Assembly (NCBI GenBank): GCA_016758965.1
Contig: JAEPRB010000212.1
Coordinates: 1 to 64,000 of the forward strand
Direction of reading: 5' to 3'
Length of the DNA: 64,000 nt
Source: Circinella minor
Lineage: Eukaryota; Mucoromycota; Mucoromycetes; Mucorales; Lichtheimiaceae
In this document: positions 62,596 to 64,000 of the stretch, in pieces
Layout of the letters: every line of letters starts with the position of its first letter
Numbering within the stretch: position 1 is the stretch's first letter
The notes under the pieces: generated by a model
The model's database searches: none
What the model was told of the DNA's origin: nothing
Seen by the model: only the letters and a program-made list of their open reading frames with translations
Translations under genes and position numbers: made by a program

Positions 62596-64000
62596 ATGGA
62601 CGTTCAAGACGACATTCGATTTTTAACGAAAACTTTAGAAAAGTAAATATTACACATTCATAACGACTTAATACTACCTTTTGGTTATCCACGATTTTAT
62701 GTATATACAGTAAATTATGCAACATATTCTTATGCAATTATAATAGATTCAAAAAAAACCAACGACGAAAATCACAAATTGTTGAACAAACGCTATTAGT
62801 ATGGTTACGAAATAATTCATCGAATGATACTAATGTACGACCTACACCAAAAACAAGTCATAGCGAGAGCGTCCGAAGTACAACCGGCAAACATACTGCC
62901 AAGAAAAAGAGTGATGATTCTTTTTACAAAAAGAAGAAAACCCTTAAGGGGATTTTGAGTCTGCGAAATAACTCCAAAAAGTCCGTGTCACAGCAGCAAC
63001 CATCAGAAGATAGTAAAAAGGAGAATATATCATCAAATCCATCATCTTCAATGATCTTGATATTACTTCAATGGTATAGATTTTTTGTTTTTTTTTTTTC
63101 ATCTGTATATGCTATATATGATACAATGGCAAATAGAAAGAGAAAAAGAAAACTACCATTAACAACATGAATCATTAATGAAAAAAAATGATGAATCTAT
63201 TATATATAACTATGTTACTTCCTGTAATAACCTGTTTTACACAACGCCAGGTGGAGAGCATTAATTGAAACCGTTCAATTTCTTCAACATACGGAAAGAA
63301 CACGTTATTTTGATTGTCTTATCGAAATTGTTTCTCGGTAGGTCAACTAGCACTATACTTAATATACTCCCAAACGCCATATATGAATCAAGAAATAGGC
63401 CACACGCAACAAAATTTTGAAAAACAAACAGTAATAAATAAGCTATTCCTGTTATAACTAACTCAAAATCTATTTTTTCTTTATTTCTATAAAAAAAAAT
63501 TACAACAACATTGACAGAGAGGAGTTTCTTTACTATGGTAAGTAACAAGGGTGAATATGTTTATTAATATTAGAATTTTAAACCAATTGATAAGCCGGAA
63601 ACTGACCATGCGGTCTATTATTCTTTCTTCGCTTCAACCCTTTTTTCATTCCCATTTCTACTTTTTACCATTATTTTTACCCCAAACAGATCACGCACCC
63701 GCAGCAGAAATATTAGGGAGAAAATGTTCTAATGATGTCAAATCTAAATGGCCATACCTATCGGAATACCATGAATTGTTAAACTCGACATTAAATTACG
63801 CTATCGACACTGCAGATACCTCGGTAGTTCATCCTGGAACTGTTATTTTTTGTGCTCATATTCTCGGTAAAAATCCAAAAGCCAAAAAAAAAAAAAAACT
63901 ATGCATTTCTCCTTATCTCTTTTCAAACATTATAAAAACATAATAATGATACTAAATACGTCTATAAATATTTAATATTAGCATTATGTTTCTTTAAAGT
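62596..64000 (+). CDS. Unknown conserved-looking protein, DUF1765-like, cut by window end
   Basis: Six exons seen: 62596-62642, 62747-63073, 63251-63337, 63518-63537 (20 nt), 63690-63866, and 63982 onward to the edge; phases agree throughout. The protein starts MDVQDDIRFLTKTLEKFKKN, has a Lys/Ser-rich linker, then a helical domain: WWRALIETVQFLQ, TRYFDCLIEIVSREEFLYYD, HAPAAEILGRKCSNDVKSKW, HPGTVIFCAHILALCFFK. The helical start resembles fungal DUF1765 proteins of unknown function, read by eye only. The 20 nt exon encodes REEFLYY and is required to keep frame. The C-terminal part lies outside the window. Confidence 0.75.

Overview
The window looks like nuclear DNA of an early-diverging filamentous fungus, most probably Mucoromycota/Mucorales. 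This is an inference from four observations: very AT-rich intergenic DNA; short GT-AG introns of about 45-150 nt in almost every gene; Asn/Gln/Ser/His homopolymer runs inside proteins; and proteins of fungal type (Zn2Cys6 regulator, Boi/Pob1-like scaffold, Gyp7, Cmr1, GPI-anchored Cys-rich protein). No bacterial, organellar, viral or CRISPR features were seen, and no rRNA or tRNA gene could be supported.

Layout. 0-8.5 kb: the edge of a minus-strand gene, an unknown Ser-rich protein with a possible PP1-docking motif, a protein with only the GBD/FH3 half of a formin, a sorbose-reductase-type SDR, a 2 kb empty stretch, and a Zn2Cys6 regulator whose coding sequence needs exons of 16 and 12 nt. 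9-15.4 kb: a CENP-M-like kinetochore protein behind paired ACGCGT boxes, converging on a Cdc25-type Ras exchange factor with SH3 and two WW-like modules. 15.4-19.8 kb: gene-poor DNA holding a MITE-like element. 19.8-28.2 kb: an F-box protein, a PX-AGC kinase, a GPI-anchored Cys-rich protein, a SWSAP1-like RecA-fold protein, and a coiled-coil protein. 28.2-31.8 kb: gene-poor DNA with a non-autonomous pogo/Tigger-like element. 31.8-47.3 kb: an HMG-box protein, a GH43 arabinanase, a Gyp7-like Rab GAP, a DHA2-type MFS transporter, an F-box/WD40 protein, and CMC4. 47.6-57.4 kb: a Boi/Pob1-type SH3-SAM-PH protein with an added CH-like domain, a polyQ zinc-binding protein, and CMR1. 57.4-62.1 kb: transposon graveyard (pogo relic, two Tc1/mariner relics) around a doubtful gene. 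62.6-64 kb: the start of an unknown gene running off the end.

Functionally this is ordinary eukaryotic gene order, with neighbours not obviously sharing pathways. Two themes recur. One is polarity and small-GTPase signalling (GBD/FH3 protein, Ras GEF, Rab GAP, Boi-like scaffold, PX-kinase). The other is chromosome maintenance (CENP-M, SWSAP1-like, CMR1). The most unusual genomic observation is a repeated use of very short exons (12, 15, 16, 20, 21 and 22 nt, perhaps also 24) in five or six unrelated genes; these are easily missed by gene prediction. Exon joins given below were worked out by hand from splice signals, reading-phase continuity and family motifs; they have no transcript support.
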